NCBI RefSeq assembly: GCF_024102715.1
Contig: NZ_JAGFJM010000012.1
Location: 1 to 32,856, forward strand
Length of the DNA stretch: 32,856 nt
Direction of reading: 5' to 3'
Source: Nitrosomonas communis
Lineage (GTDB): Bacteria > Pseudomonadota > Gammaproteobacteria > Burkholderiales > Nitrosomonadaceae
The notes beneath the pieces are model-generated. The model was not told the origin of the DNA. It saw only the letters and a list, made by a program, of their open reading frames with translations, and ran no database searches. The translations under genes were made by a program, and so were the position numbers. Shown here one piece after another: positions 1-7,965 of this stretch. The number at the start of each line of letters is the position of its first letter. Within the stretch, counting starts at the first letter, position 1.

Positions 1-221
1 GTAAAGGTTGCTACTATGACAACATCTTTGTCGAACGGCTATGGCGCACTGTCAAGTATGAACATCTCTATGCTCAAGCATTCAACAACTTAAAGGAAGT
101 AAGAAGCAGTTTAGTTTGCTGGTTTGACTGGTACGATCAAGAACGCTTTCATCAGGGACTCAACAATCAGACACCCGATGAAGTTTATTATCAAAAACTA
201 TCGCGTCAACAAGCCGCCTGA
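1..221 (+). CDS. IS3-family transposase (OrfB) C-terminus, cut by window start
   Basis: The frame starting at base 3 is open to a TGA at 219-221 and encodes 72 residues of a DDE transposase/integrase core. DNIFVERLWRTVKYEHLY resembles the region of IS3-family OrfB proteins that carries the last catalytic Glu, here in VERLW. It is followed by the WFDWYDQERFHQGL and TPDEVYY stretches typical of their C-termini. The enzyme catalyses cut-and-paste or copy-out transposition of its own element. The 5' part, including the two catalytic Asp residues and any OrfA, lies outside the window, so whether the element is intact cannot be judged. The visible part has no frameshift. Confidence 0.85.
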   Translation, partial: KGCYYDNIFVERLWRTVKYEHLYAQAFNNLKEVRSSLVCWFDWYDQERFHQGLNNQTPDEVYYQKLSRQQAA

Positions 222-270
222 GCTTGATAACATCACATGACAGAGCTTAATTTTCTATCAGGTTGTTCAG

Positions 271-288
271 TTCAGGGGAGCCACTTCA
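271..288 (+). mobile_element. Probable right terminal inverted repeat of the IS3-family element
   Basis: Fifty bases after the transposase stop lies TTCAGGGGAGCCACTTCA. Read outward-in on the other strand it begins TGAAGTGGCTCCCC, which has the TG...CA ends and G/C-rich core expected of IS3-family termini. This would place the element's right end at about base 288. The matching left repeat and the target duplication are outside the window, so the boundary is inferred. Confidence 0.5.
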
Positions 289-649
289 GTTGTTTAGTAT
301 GTATTTATGGCGGCTTGGCTCAATATTTTTTTATTGATTGGTTTCTCAACTGCTGCAAGATGGCTATTGGGTATATGGTGTCAGCAATTGGTGCACTCAA
401 TGTGAAGGATTTTGCCAGCTGGCTTGCCTGCTATCGATACGGCAATATTGACCCAGCAAAATTTAAATCCAGTAGTTTATTATGCCTATTGGGATATATA
501 TTCTTGGATATTTAGTAGATGATGCGCTTATAGTTGGAGCTGCTGTGATTGCATTGAGTAGTCGTAAACTTGCAGAACATGCAGGCCAGTTACTCAAGTT
601 GATGAGTAGGGTAGTTAATGCTATGGTTGGGAGGGTGCTGCTTCTCTGA
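289..649 (+). pseudogene. Decayed 3' remnant of an integral membrane protein gene beside the IS end
   Basis: Starting right after the presumed IS end, a membrane-protein-like sequence can be read only by changing frame. One frame (421 onward) gives GLPAIDTAILTQQNLNPVVY. Near 497 the reading must shift to continue as YILGYLVDDALIVGAAVIAL, then SSRKLAEHAGQLLKLMSRVV, stopping at TGA 647-649. In-frame stops (for example TGA near 403) interrupt the upstream part. The pattern (LPAIDTxxL, a hydrophobic helix with paired Asp, then xRKLxExxGxxLKL) recalls the C-terminus of a polytopic bacterial membrane protein often annotated as cytochrome c biogenesis/redox-related. I cannot name the family firmly. 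A 92-codon ATG frame at 237-515 crosses the IS end and runs out of frame with this homology, so it is not treated as a gene. Confidence 0.5.
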
Positions 650-743
650 CCAGAATTATTGGTGTAGTAGCTTTATAGCGCAAAAACCTAATTGTTCGGG
701 TACAAGTTGATGATGCCAGGATGAAACATCTTCTGATCAATTA

Positions 744-1232
744 TTAAATTCTAATTGACTGCCAATATCTGGATTTCCAATATGTGTTATCTAATCTAGA
801 TATTGTTACTCCTTTAATACTAGATACATGAATAAATTTCTTATCTTCCAGATAAATACCTACGTGATTCGATGATAATGAATTTTTGATTTTGAAAAAA
901 ACCAAATCACCTGCTTTTAACTCATTCTTATTTATTTTTTTTCCTGATTTTAATTGTAGATTTGTTGTCCTAGGCAGATTGATACCTAATCCTGACTTAT
1001 AAACGACATGAACAAACCCTGAACAATCAATTCCATTTTTACTTAAGCCTCCAAGCTTGTAGCGCACTCCCTGCCAATTTTTGTATTTAGCATATAGTAT
1101 ATTCTTTACAAATTGCGAATTTGTTTTATCAGCTGGCTGCTCTTTAAAATTTGCTGCCTTTTTTTCTATTAATCCGCACCCAGTTGCTAAACATGCGTAA
1201 ATACATAAAATGACAATGTTCTTAATGGACAT
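744..1232 (-). CDS. NlpC/P60-family cell-wall hydrolase lipoprotein
   Basis: A 162-residue protein with a hydrophobic N-terminus ending in a lipobox-like LATGC (Cys19), so it is probably a lipoprotein on the periplasmic side. From about residue 45 it is an NlpC/P60 papain-like domain. GIDCSGFV gives the catalytic Cys70, NHVGIYL gives His123, and FIHVSS gives His135 as the third polar residue. Family members cleave the D-Glu-meso-DAP or similar bonds in peptidoglycan stem peptides, as Spr/MepS and NlpC do. The gene stands alone and is very AT-rich compared with both flanks; for instance only 15 of the 60 bases at 901-960 are G or C. No Shine-Dalgarno sequence is visible before the ATG, and a TAA lies in frame just upstream. 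It may be horizontally acquired. All catalytic residues are present, so it is probably functional if expressed. Confidence 0.8.
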   Translation of the reverse strand: MSIKNIVILCIYACLATGCGLIEKKAANFKEQPADKTNSQFVKNILYAKYKNWQGVRYKLGGLSKNGIDCSGFVHVVYKSGLGINLPRTTNLQLKSGKKINKNELKAGDLVFFKIKNSLSSNHVGIYLEDKKFIHVSSIKGVTISRLDNTYWKSRYWQSIRI

Positions 1233-1708
1233 GTTTTTAATTTATGCTGACATGATATAACGCAGTAAAGTATAGCAAGAAATGTTGTAGACTGAAAATG
1301 CTGTTTATTTTAAAGTTTTTTTATTAATAAACGCTTATAAACATATAAATTTTAACGATTAAGAGTTTTATGATATTGCAGTTTCTACAAAGATAATAAT
1401 CAAAGTAATTTCATTTTTTTGGAATGCCACTTTAAGCAGAAACAGACATTTCTTGATCGTTCAACCTAGATTCCTCCGTTGAGCGGTGATACCCGGAAGG
1501 TGAGGGTGGAGATTATGGTAAAGGTCATTATATTCATAATGTTAACAGCAGAATGAGCGCTCAAGCGAATAAGAATCCAGCTTCAACAACGAGTTTGACT
1601 AACGATCAAGCTTTACGTATATTTTATGTTAACAATAAAGTGTTTTTATTTTTCTAGGCTGTAGATAAGCTCTTTTTCTGAGCATCATTACCGGGGATCG
1701 TATCTCTT
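1233..1708. other. 476-base spacer without a convincing gene
   Basis: This stretch separates the AT-rich lipoprotein gene from the GC-richer methyltransferase gene. Its first half (to about 1440) is extremely AT-rich with no long frame and probably holds the promoter of the leftward lipoprotein gene. The second half contains the possible gene remnant listed separately. No tRNA, hairpin terminator or repeat array is evident. Confidence 0.5.
1470..1657 (+). pseudogene. Possible C-terminal remnant of an unrecognised protein
   Basis: From 1490 to a TAG at 1655-1657 one frame is open for 55 codons. It contains protein-like text such as EGEGGDYGKGHYIHNVNSRM and ANKNPASTTSLTNDQALRIF. A second frame just upstream (from 1470) reads IPPLSGDTRK and would join it by one frameshift near 1495. 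Neither frame has a start codon with a ribosome site. I do not recognise the family, and the remnant call rests only on the non-random composition. Confidence 0.25.
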
Positions 1709-2464
1709 ATGAACTCTCCAGCTCGCGCGTTGACATCATTACGGATAACCAGCATCATGCTTATCCATTGTCTTGCTGTCATGGCCGGGTGCAGCGGAAT
1801 TTCTCGTGGGGATTCACTGTTTGCAGATTCTGCGCGCCAGGCTGAACGCGACAGGATGGTGGACGAGCAGATCGTCTCCAGTGGTGTCAAGGACTCTGTT
1901 GTTCTTACCGCAATGCGCCGCGTTCCTCGTCACAAGTTTGTTCCTGCCCGCTATTCCACTATTGCCTATCATGACGTTCCTCTTCCGATCAGCCACGGTC
2001 AGACCATTTCGCAACCCTCTCTCGTTGCGCTTATGACCGAAAAACTCGCATTACAAGGAGCCAAGAAAGTGCTCGAGATAGGAACCGGCTCCGGATACCA
2101 GGCTGCAGTTCTGGCTGAAATTGTGCCCCATGTCTTCACCATTGAAATCATAGAACCCTTGATGACAGAAGCTACGCGCACACTGACAGAGCTTGGTTAC
2201 CGCAATATCCATACACGTGTTGGCGACGGTTATCAAGGCTGGCCGGAAGAAGCTCCCTTCGACGCTATCATTGTGACTGCTGCGATTGATCATGTGCCGC
2301 AACCACTTCTCGATCAACTTGCTGTTGGAGGGCGATTGATTCTGCCGATTGGCCGCTACTACCAGACGCTGGAGCTCTATCGCCGAACGGCAGAAGGCTA
2401 TGAGCGCAAGATCATCACACTGGTGCGGTTTGTTCCGCTAGTGCGCGAGCAGCAACAAGAGTAG
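1709..2464 (+). CDS. pcm: Protein-L-isoaspartate O-methyltransferase with lipoprotein-like N-terminus
   Basis: The 251-residue product carries the class I SAM-methyltransferase fold of PCMT. MVDEQIVSSGV (50-60) and VPRHKFVP lead into the substrate-site motif HGQTISQP (96-103) and the SAM-binding motif VLEIGTGSGY (121-130). PCMT methylates isoaspartyl residues in aged proteins so that they can revert to Asp. Cytosolic enzymes normally begin at the MVxEQI element; here about 49 extra residues precede it, with a hydrophobic stretch and a lipobox-like AVMAGC (Cys28). The product may therefore be exported or membrane-anchored. A weak GGGGA lies 11 bases before the ATG. Its G+C is clearly above that of the core genes, and it precedes the permease by 9 bases, so the two form a likely operon. 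The enzyme identity is secure; the location is inference. Confidence 0.88.
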   Translation: MNSPARALTSLRITSIMLIHCLAVMAGCSGISRGDSLFADSARQAERDRMVDEQIVSSGVKDSVVLTAMRRVPRHKFVPARYSTIAYHDVPLPISHGQTISQPSLVALMTEKLALQGAKKVLEIGTGSGYQAAVLAEIVPHVFTIEIIEPLMTEATRTLTELGYRNIHTRVGDGYQGWPEEAPFDAIIVTAAIDHVPQPLLDQLAVGGRLILPIGRYYQTLELYRRTAEGYERKIITLVRFVPLVREQQQE

Positions 2465-2473
2465 ACCATACAA

Positions 2474-3841
2474 ATGGAGAGATTCGAGCGCGATCCGTCT
2501 ACACTTCCTCGTCATATCGGTTGGTTCACAGCTAGTTGTATTCTTGTCAGCAATGTTGTCGGCACTGGCATATTTACTACCACCGGCTTTATGGCCCGTG
2601 ATCTCGGTCATCCGGGCTTGATTCTCTCGATTTGGTTTGTGGGGGCGCTGATCGCATTGGCAGGAGCCCTCTCTTATAGTGAGTTGGGTGCGGCCTTTCC
2701 GGTTGCCGGCGGAGAATATGTATACCTTCGCAGAGCCTATGGGTCACTCGTCGGCTTCCTTAGCGGATGGACATCCTTCACCATCGGCTTCAGTGCCGCT
2801 ATTGCAGCAGGGGCAGTGAGCTTTGCTGCTTACTTCCTCCAGCTCCTTCCACTCAATGACGAGAGAGGTTTGCTATCAATGATTTTGGCTTTGGTCCTCT
2901 TATGGTCCATGACGGCCTTTCATTTAGCAGGCAGTGGGATAGGGGGAATTCTCCAGCGCAGCCTAACGATATTGAAGGTGGGAGCCATTCTTTTACTCAT
3001 CGCGGCTGGATTAATAGCCGGTACGGGCGACTGGGCGCAACTCGCTGCGCCGGACACTCATCTTGCCCCTGGCATAGGGCCCTGCATCGTATCGTTGATC
3101 TTTGTTCTTTATGCCTATTCTGGCTGGAATACCGCAGCATATCTGGCGGGAGAGATCACCGATCCTGCCCGCACCATCCCGCGGACGATGATTGGCGGCA
3201 CACTGTTTGTCGCGCTGCTTTATCTCATCCTGAATGGATTCTATTTCTACGCTCTGCCGGTGGCAGAGCTAGCCAAGCCGCCGCTCTTGCCAGTTGCGGA
3301 TAAAGTTGCACGTGCTTTATTAGGTTTTGAAGCTGGTCAGTTCGTGACCGCCATTCTGTGCTTTTCGATTGCAGGAGCCGTAAGCGCCATGGTATGGGCT
3401 GGGCCGCGTATCTACTTTGCCATGGCACAAGATGGTTTGATTCCCGCTATCTTTGCGAACACTTCTGGCAGTCACCAGACGCCGGTCAACGCCATTCTGC
3501 TGCAAAGCTTCTGGGCTTCAGCCTTGATTCTATCGGGGAGCTTTGAACAACTGGTGATTTACAGCGGCATTGCATTAATGATTTTCAGTGCACTCGCAGT
3601 GGGGGCGGTACCAATTCTGCGTCGACGTGAACCGGACTTGCCTCGTCCTTATCGTACTCCTCTTTACCCATTTGTCCCTGCATTCTATTTGCTGGTGTCA
3701 ATTGTCATAGTCGGGAGCGTGCTCTATGAGCGACCTGTAGAAAGTGGTATTGGAATCGCAACAATCTTGGCTGGGATGCCGATATTCTTATTCTGGCGTC
3801 GGTTATGTGGTAGCAAGGGCCTATCGAAGACTTTAGATTAA
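2474..3841 (+). CDS. APC-superfamily amino acid permease
   Basis: A 455-residue, very hydrophobic protein with about twelve membrane segments. NVVGTGIFTTTG (residues 27-38) in helix 1 is the unwound, substrate-binding glycine motif of the amino acid-polyamine-organocation superfamily. ELGAAFPVAGGEYVYLRRAY in helix 2 and its loop is equally characteristic. These inner-membrane carriers take up or exchange amino acids, usually with H+ or another solute. The specificity cannot be read from sequence. The length is normal and no damage is seen. It follows pcm by 9 bases and shares its raised G+C (38 of 60 bases at 2641-2700), which points to a co-transferred pair. The start ATG lacks a strong ribosome site and is probably served by coupling to pcm. 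Confidence 0.88.
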   Translation: MERFERDPSTLPRHIGWFTASCILVSNVVGTGIFTTTGFMARDLGHPGLILSIWFVGALIALAGALSYSELGAAFPVAGGEYVYLRRAYGSLVGFLSGWTSFTIGFSAAIAAGAVSFAAYFLQLLPLNDERGLLSMILALVLLWSMTAFHLAGSGIGGILQRSLTILKVGAILLLIAAGLIAGTGDWAQLAAPDTHLAPGIGPCIVSLIFVLYAYSGWNTAAYLAGEITDPARTIPRTMIGGTLFVALLYLILNGFYFYALPVAELAKPPLLPVADKVARALLGFEAGQFVTAILCFSIAGAVSAMVWAGPRIYFAMAQDGLIPAIFANTSGSHQTPVNAILLQSFWASALILSGSFEQLVIYSGIALMIFSALAVGAVPILRRREPDLPRPYRTPLYPFVPAFYLLVSIVIVGSVLYERPVESGIGIATILAGMPIFLFWRRLCGSKGLSKTLD

Positions 3842-4046
3842 CAGAAGAGATTTGTTAATCTGGTAAGGTGTTAAGAAACAGCAAGTTAAGTCTGATTATT
3901 CTGTCCAAAATGATTCATCGAAGTAATACTTGACTGGAACAGACTGGCTTTACAAGCCGTCCTATTGAAGGAAGATATCGATTGAAAGTAGTCTTTTTAG
4001 CGATAGCCGATATTACTACCCCAGCGCTTATTGTCTTTCTCCTAGC
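3842..4046. other. Convergent spacer between permease and pyrF
   Basis: This 205-base stretch lies between two converging genes. Composition falls back to AT-rich right after the permease stop. A short hairpin with arms GGCTT/AAGCC lies near 3949-3961 but has no T-tract, so it is not called as a terminator. No gene is supported. Confidence 0.4.
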
Positions 4047-4769
4047 CTAAATCTCTAAGTCTGTTATCACTGTGTTCGACACCGCTTCAATCTCATGATT
4101 CAATTGCTGTAGACTTAAGAGAGGATCGGGAGATTGTGTAATAGGTCGACCAATTACTAAATAATCAGCGCCATTCCGGATAGCTTCTTGGGGTGTTGCG
4201 ATGCGCGTTTGATCATTTGCATTACTATTAGGAAGGCGAATTCCTGGTGTTACTAAACAGAAATCTTTTTTAATGATTTTTCTAAGCTGTTGTGCTTCCA
4301 TGGCAGAGCAAACTACTCCATCAAGACCACAATTGCTAGCAAGTAAGGCAAGGCGTTGCACTATATCGATTGGTTCTTCATGCAAACCTATTTCATGAAG
4401 ATCACTCTTGTTTAAGCTGGTAAGCAAAGTTACTGCGATTAACTTGGTTTTTTTTGTAGCGAGTGCTTCTTGCGCAGCTATCAACATTTTTTTTCCTCCA
4501 AGCGCATGCACATTAATCATCCATACACCTAGTTCTGATGCCGCTCGACAAGCGCCAGCGACAGTATTGGGAATATCGTGATATTTTAAATCAAGAAAAA
4601 TTTCGAAACCATAAACCATCAATTGTTCTATCAATTGTGGACCGGCAATAGTGAAAAGCTCTTTACCAACTTTTATTCGGCATAAATTCTTATCTAGCCT
4701 ACTTGCAAATTCTAATGCTTGTTTTTTATTGGGAAAATCAAGGGCAACAATAATACGGGGATTATTCAT
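4047..4769 (-). CDS. pyrF: Orotidine 5'-phosphate decarboxylase
   Basis: The 240-residue product is the final enzyme of UMP synthesis, decarboxylating OMP to UMP. It has the full set of family motifs: IIVALDFPN (6-14), the active-site DLKYHDIPNTV (60-70) with Lys62 and Asp65 of the catalytic array, LVTPGIR, and the phosphate-binding end ADYLVIGRPI. The length matches the bacterial type I enzyme. It is the last gene of the leftward block, 18 bases after the LapA-like gene. The ATG has no strong ribosome site, so coupling to the upstream gene is likely. The assignment is secure. Confidence 0.96.
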   Translation of the reverse strand: MNNPRIIVALDFPNKKQALEFASRLDKNLCRIKVGKELFTIAGPQLIEQLMVYGFEIFLDLKYHDIPNTVAGACRAASELGVWMINVHALGGKKMLIAAQEALATKKTKLIAVTLLTSLNKSDLHEIGLHEEPIDIVQRLALLASNCGLDGVVCSAMEAQQLRKIIKKDFCLVTPGIRLPNSNANDQTRIATPQEAIRNGADYLVIGRPITQSPDPLLSLQQLNHEIEAVSNTVITDLEI

Positions 4770-4787
4770 GCAATAATATTGACAGCA

Positions 4788-4997
4788 TTATAATTTTTTG
4801 CGTGATTTTTTGATGATACCGAAAAGATATCCAAGGCTAATGCCTAGTGCAAAAAAGATTAATAAAATGACTACTACTGGAGCCTGCCATTCCAAATCAA
4901 AATAATAATGAATAGTGTTTATTTCACTATTTTTTGCTGAGAAACTAAGCAGGAATAAAAAGAGTATTATGTTTATGAGCCAAATAAAAACATACAT
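4788..4997 (-). CDS. LapA-family (DUF1049) small inner-membrane protein
   Basis: The chosen start, ATG at 4995-4997, gives a 69-residue protein beginning MYVFIWLINI. An upstream ATG at 5075 would add 26 residues without a clear ribosome site. The chosen ATG has GGAG (minus strand, 5003-5006) five bases before it. The protein has one hydrophobic segment at about 2-20, a short polar loop (AKNSEINTIHYYF), a second segment at about 36-58 ending GYLFGI, and a basic tail KKSRKKL. This is the LapA/YciS layout, a small membrane partner of LapB in lipopolysaccharide assembly control in Escherichia coli. Its place just after ihfB matches the order usual in proteobacteria, although lapB is replaced here by pyrF. 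Function is inferred from family. Confidence 0.8.
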   Translation of the reverse strand: MYVFIWLINIILFLFLLSFSAKNSEINTIHYYFDLEWQAPVVVILLIFFALGISLGYLFGIIKKSRKKL

Positions 4998-5002
4998 TAT
5001 TT

Positions 5003-5006
5003 CTCC
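5003..5006 (-). promoter_or_regulatory. Ribosome binding site deciding the LapA-like start
   Basis: GGAG on the minus strand lies five bases before the ATG at 4995-4997. It is the only good site in this gene's 5' region and argues for the 69-residue product over the longer frame. Confidence 0.6.
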
Positions 5007-5099
5007 ATTCTGGAATGTAAGGATGCTCTTTCCATATAATAAAAAGTTATTTTGATTATAAATCCTAAAGAGCATCCTTCCTGCTTTAATGAAGGTTAA

Positions 5100-5396
5100 T
5101 CATGATCCGTCTTTGAATTGAGAATCAACACGTTCACGCATCTTTTTGCCTGCTTTAAAATGCGGAACATATTTTTCCGGCACATGAACCTTTTCGCCGG
5201 ATTTTGGGTTGCGACCAATACGAGCTGGCCTGTAATTTAAATCAAAACTGCCAAATCCACGAATTTCGATACGCTCTCCTCTGGAAAGACTATTGGCCAT
5301 GGCATCAAGTATCATTTTGACGGCTAATTCGGTATCTTTTGCCAAGAGCTGGGGGTATCGGGCAGCAAGCTTGGAAATCAATTCAGATTTCGTCAT
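5100..5396 (-). CDS. ihfB: Integration host factor beta subunit
   Basis: The 98-residue protein is a HU/IHF-type DNA-bending subunit starting [11 protein letters not shown]. The beta-arm region reads [21 protein letters not shown], in which the proline of GRNPKSGE is the residue that intercalates at DNA kinks. It is followed by [16 protein letters not shown]. With the alpha subunit (not in this window) it forms the IHF heterodimer, which bends DNA at specific sites during recombination, replication and transcription, including at sigma-54 promoters. The position directly after rpsA, nine bases away, marks it as the beta rather than the alpha subunit. A strong AAGGGA precedes the ATG, which may give it expression independent of rpsA. 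Confidence 0.93.
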   Translation of the reverse strand: MTKSELISKLAARYPQLLAKDTELAVKMILDAMANSLSRGERIEIRGFGSFDLNYRPARIGRNPKSGEKVHVPEKYVPHFKAGKKMRERVDSQFKDGS

Positions 5397-5405
5397 CGAT
5401 GTCCC

Positions 5406-7124
5406 TTATTGTTCTTCAGAGTTTTTACTATCCATTTTGGCTTTGAGTAACGCTCCCAGATTGGTAGTGCCTGTACTAGCAGGCGTTTTAGTGCTTACCA
5501 TCTGCAATGCACTACTTTCCTCATGTTGATCTTTTGCTTTAATGGAAAGATTGATATTGCGATTCTTACGATCAATATTAATGATCATTGCCTCAATCTG
5601 ATCTCCTTCTTTGAGAAGGGCTCGTATGTCTTCAATTTTGTCACGAGAAACTTCAGAAGCACGCAAATAGCCTTCTACTTCATCAGTTAAAGTAATGACT
5701 GCGCCTTTGGCATCAATTGATTTTACAGTACCTTTGACAATGCTATTTTTATCGTGCGCAGCTACATATATAGTAAAAGGATCTCCTTCAAGCTGTTTTA
5801 TTCCAAGCGAAATGCGTTCTTTTTCAACATCAATTGACAATACAACAGCTTCAACTTCATCGCCTTTTTTGTAATTGCATATTGCTTCTTCTCCAGACTG
5901 AGTCCAAGAGAGATCGGATAAATGTACTAAGCCATCAATGTTGCCAGGTAATCCAATAAATACGCCAAAATCAGTAATGGATTTTATTTGTCCAGTGACT
6001 TTATCTCCTTTTTCGTGACTCATTGCAAACTCCTCCCATGGATTAGGTTTGCATTGTTTCATTCCAAGCGAGATGCGCCGACGTTCCTCGTCAATCTCAA
6101 TAATGATGACTTCTACCTCATCACCCAGTTGTACTATTTTTGATGGATAGACATTTTTGTTTGTCCAGTCCATTTCAGAAACATGTACTAATCCTTCAAT
6201 TCCTTGTTCGATTTCTACAAATGCGCCGTAGTCAGTCAAATTAGTCACTTTACCAAACAGGCGTGTGCCAGGAGGATAACGTCTTGAGAGACCTACCCAA
6301 GGATCCTCAGTTAACTGTTTCATGCCTAATGAAACACGATTTTTTTCTTGATCAAACTTAAGCACTTTAGCAGTGACTTCGTCGCCAACATTGATGATCT
6401 CTGAAGGATGTTTTACGCGACGCCAAGCTAAATCCGTGATATGGAGTAGTCCATCTATTCCACCTAAATCGACAAATGCGCCGTAGTCGGTAATGTTTTT
6501 GACAATACCATGCACGATGGCGCCTTCTTGCAAGTTTGCCAATAAAGATTCCCGGTCTGCTCCTTGTGTTTCTTCTAACACTGCGCGTCTTGATATGACG
6601 ACGTTATTACGTTTACGATCAAGCTTGATGACTTTGAATTCCATTTCCTTATTTTCATAAGGAGTAGTGTCTTTGACGGGTCGAATATCTACCAGTGAGC
6701 CTGGCAAAAATGCACGAATGCCGTTAACCATAGCGGTTAAGCCACCCTTTACTTTGCCATTGACCATGCCGCTGACAATAGTGCCTTTCTCCATGGCTTC
6801 TTCCAGATTATGCCACGCATTTAATCGTCGGGCCTTGTCCCTAGATAAACGTGTTTCACCATAGCCATCTTCAAGCGCATCAATCGCAACACTGACAAAA
6901 TCTCCCGCCTTAGCCTCAATCTCGCCTTTATCATTCTTAAATTCCTCAAGAGGAATATAGCTCTCAGATTTGAGGCCTGCATTAACTACTACAAAGTTAT
7001 AGTCAACACGCACAATTTCAGCAGTAATTACCTCTCCCACACGCATTTCTTTGCGTGTAAGACTTTCTTCGAACAGTTTGGCAAAATTTTCTGAGGAAGG
7101 AGTTACGTTGGAAGCAATAGTCAT
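5406..7124 (-). CDS. rpsA: 30S ribosomal protein S1
   Basis: The 572-residue product has six S1 (OB-fold) RNA-binding domains, starting roughly at residues 30, 115, 200, 285, 372 and 460. The best preserved read [40 protein letters not shown] and [21 protein letters not shown]1 sits on the small subunit and unfolds and captures mRNAs with weak Shine-Dalgarno sequences. That suits this window, where many starts lack such a site. The length is close to the 557 residues of the E. coli protein, plus a Ser/Thr-rich tail. The gene is downstream of cmk with a 133-base leader containing a hairpin, and its own start has only a poor ribosome site, as expected for an autoregulated rpsA. Confidence 0.97.
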   Translation of the reverse strand: MTIASNVTPSSENFAKLFEESLTRKEMRVGEVITAEIVRVDYNFVVVNAGLKSESYIPLEEFKNDKGEIEAKAGDFVSVAIDALEDGYGETRLSRDKARRLNAWHNLEEAMEKGTIVSGMVNGKVKGGLTAMVNGIRAFLPGSLVDIRPVKDTTPYENKEMEFKVIKLDRKRNNVVISRRAVLEETQGADRESLLANLQEGAIVHGIVKNITDYGAFVDLGGIDGLLHITDLAWRRVKHPSEIINVGDEVTAKVLKFDQEKNRVSLGMKQLTEDPWVGLSRRYPPGTRLFGKVTNLTDYGAFVEIEQGIEGLVHVSEMDWTNKNVYPSKIVQLGDEVEVIIIEIDEERRRISLGMKQCKPNPWEEFAMSHEKGDKVTGQIKSITDFGVFIGLPGNIDGLVHLSDLSWTQSGEEAICNYKKGDEVEAVVLSIDVEKERISLGIKQLEGDPFTIYVAAHDKNSIVKGTVKSIDAKGAVITLTDEVEGYLRASEVSRDKIEDIRALLKEGDQIEAMIINIDRKNRNINLSIKAKDQHEESSALQMVSTKTPASTGTTNLGALLKAKMDSKNSEEQ

Positions 7125-7257
7125 TATAAAAAAATACCCGATTTTAATTTCATCTCATAAAAAATGAGACGGTTGGTTAGTTAAATAAAAAATTACTTAA
7201 ATTGGATGAGATAGCTTTATTTCTGTGTATAGAAAATAAAACCGCACCTCATTAAGT
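7125..7257 (-). promoter_or_regulatory. rpsA leader with hairpin
   Basis: This 133-base AT-rich gap between cmk and rpsA contains a perfect six-base-pair hairpin at 7153-7169 (arms TCTCAT/ATGAGA, loop of five A on the plus strand), about 30-45 bases upstream of the rpsA start. No strong Shine-Dalgarno sequence precedes that start. In gammaproteobacteria a structured, SD-poor rpsA leader mediates S1 autorepression. An equivalent role here is inference. An rpsA promoter could also lie in this gap, but I see no convincing -35/-10 pair. Confidence 0.4.
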
Positions 7258-7929
7258 TCAGTTTTTGCAGATTTGATCGTACAACCGTAATACCTCGTTC
7301 ACAGCTTCTTCAATACTGAGCAACGTGGTATCTAGCAATTTTGTATTTACCCCTTGCTTTAAAGGCGAAACATCTCGATTGCTGTCACGCGTATCACGTT
7401 CATAAATATCCTGCAATAGGCTTTGGATGTTAGCATTTATTCCTTTCTCTATCAACTGCTTATAGCGTCGTTGTGCTCGCTCTTCAGCGCTGGCAGTGAG
7501 AAAAATCTTTAGCGAAGCATCTGGAAATACAACTGAGCCCATATCTCTGCCGTCTGTTACTAAACCCGGTAGTTGACGAAATGCACGTTGGCGCTGTAAT
7601 AGCGCGTTTCTGACTTTGGGCTGACTGGCAATTATAGAGGCCAGTTTACTGCATGCTTCAGTGCGAATTGCGTCTGAGACATTCTCGCCATTTAAACGAA
7701 TAGATGAACCATCAAAATTTACATCTAAGTGCAAAGCAATATTTGCTATGGCAGATTCATTAGTGGGTTCAGTATTTGATCTGATTGCTATCAATGCTAT
7801 CAAACGATAAAGGGCTCCACTATCAAGATAATGGAATGCGAGTTTCTCGGCAACGAGCTGTGCAACGGTGCCTTTACCAGAAGCTGAAGGACCATCGATA
7901 GTTATAACTGGAATAGCGCCAGTTTCCAT
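7258..7929 (-). CDS. cmk: Cytidylate kinase
   Basis: The 223-residue enzyme phosphorylates CMP and dCMP with ATP, recycling cytidine nucleotides. The P-loop GPSASGKGT (13-21) opens the fold. The CMP-binding elements LDSGALYR and VTDGRDMGSVVFPDA and the lid/arginine region EERAQRRYKQL follow in family order, with RDSNRDVSPL near the C-terminus. The length is typical. It lies between aroA (36 bases upstream) and rpsA, the conserved proteobacterial order. An AGAGG on the minus strand shortly before the ATG supports the start. Confidence 0.96.
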   Translation of the reverse strand: METGAIPVITIDGPSASGKGTVAQLVAEKLAFHYLDSGALYRLIALIAIRSNTEPTNESAIANIALHLDVNFDGSSIRLNGENVSDAIRTEACSKLASIIASQPKVRNALLQRQRAFRQLPGLVTDGRDMGSVVFPDASLKIFLTASAEERAQRRYKQLIEKGINANIQSLLQDIYERDTRDSNRDVSPLKQGVNTKLLDTTLLSIEEAVNEVLRLYDQICKN

Positions 7930-7965
7930 AAAAACCTCTGAATAGAAATGTGAAGATTTGTACCA

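Noticed and set aside
237-515. 92-codon ATG frame over the IS end
   Set aside because: It crosses the presumed IS terminus and is out of frame with the membrane-protein similarity (GLPAID..., VDDALIV...), so it is a chance frame across a pseudogene.
3842-4046. Possible gene or IS fragment in the permease-pyrF spacer
   Set aside because: Short frames such as LDWNRLALQAVLLKEDID are interrupted within about 20 codons and cannot be tied to a known family.
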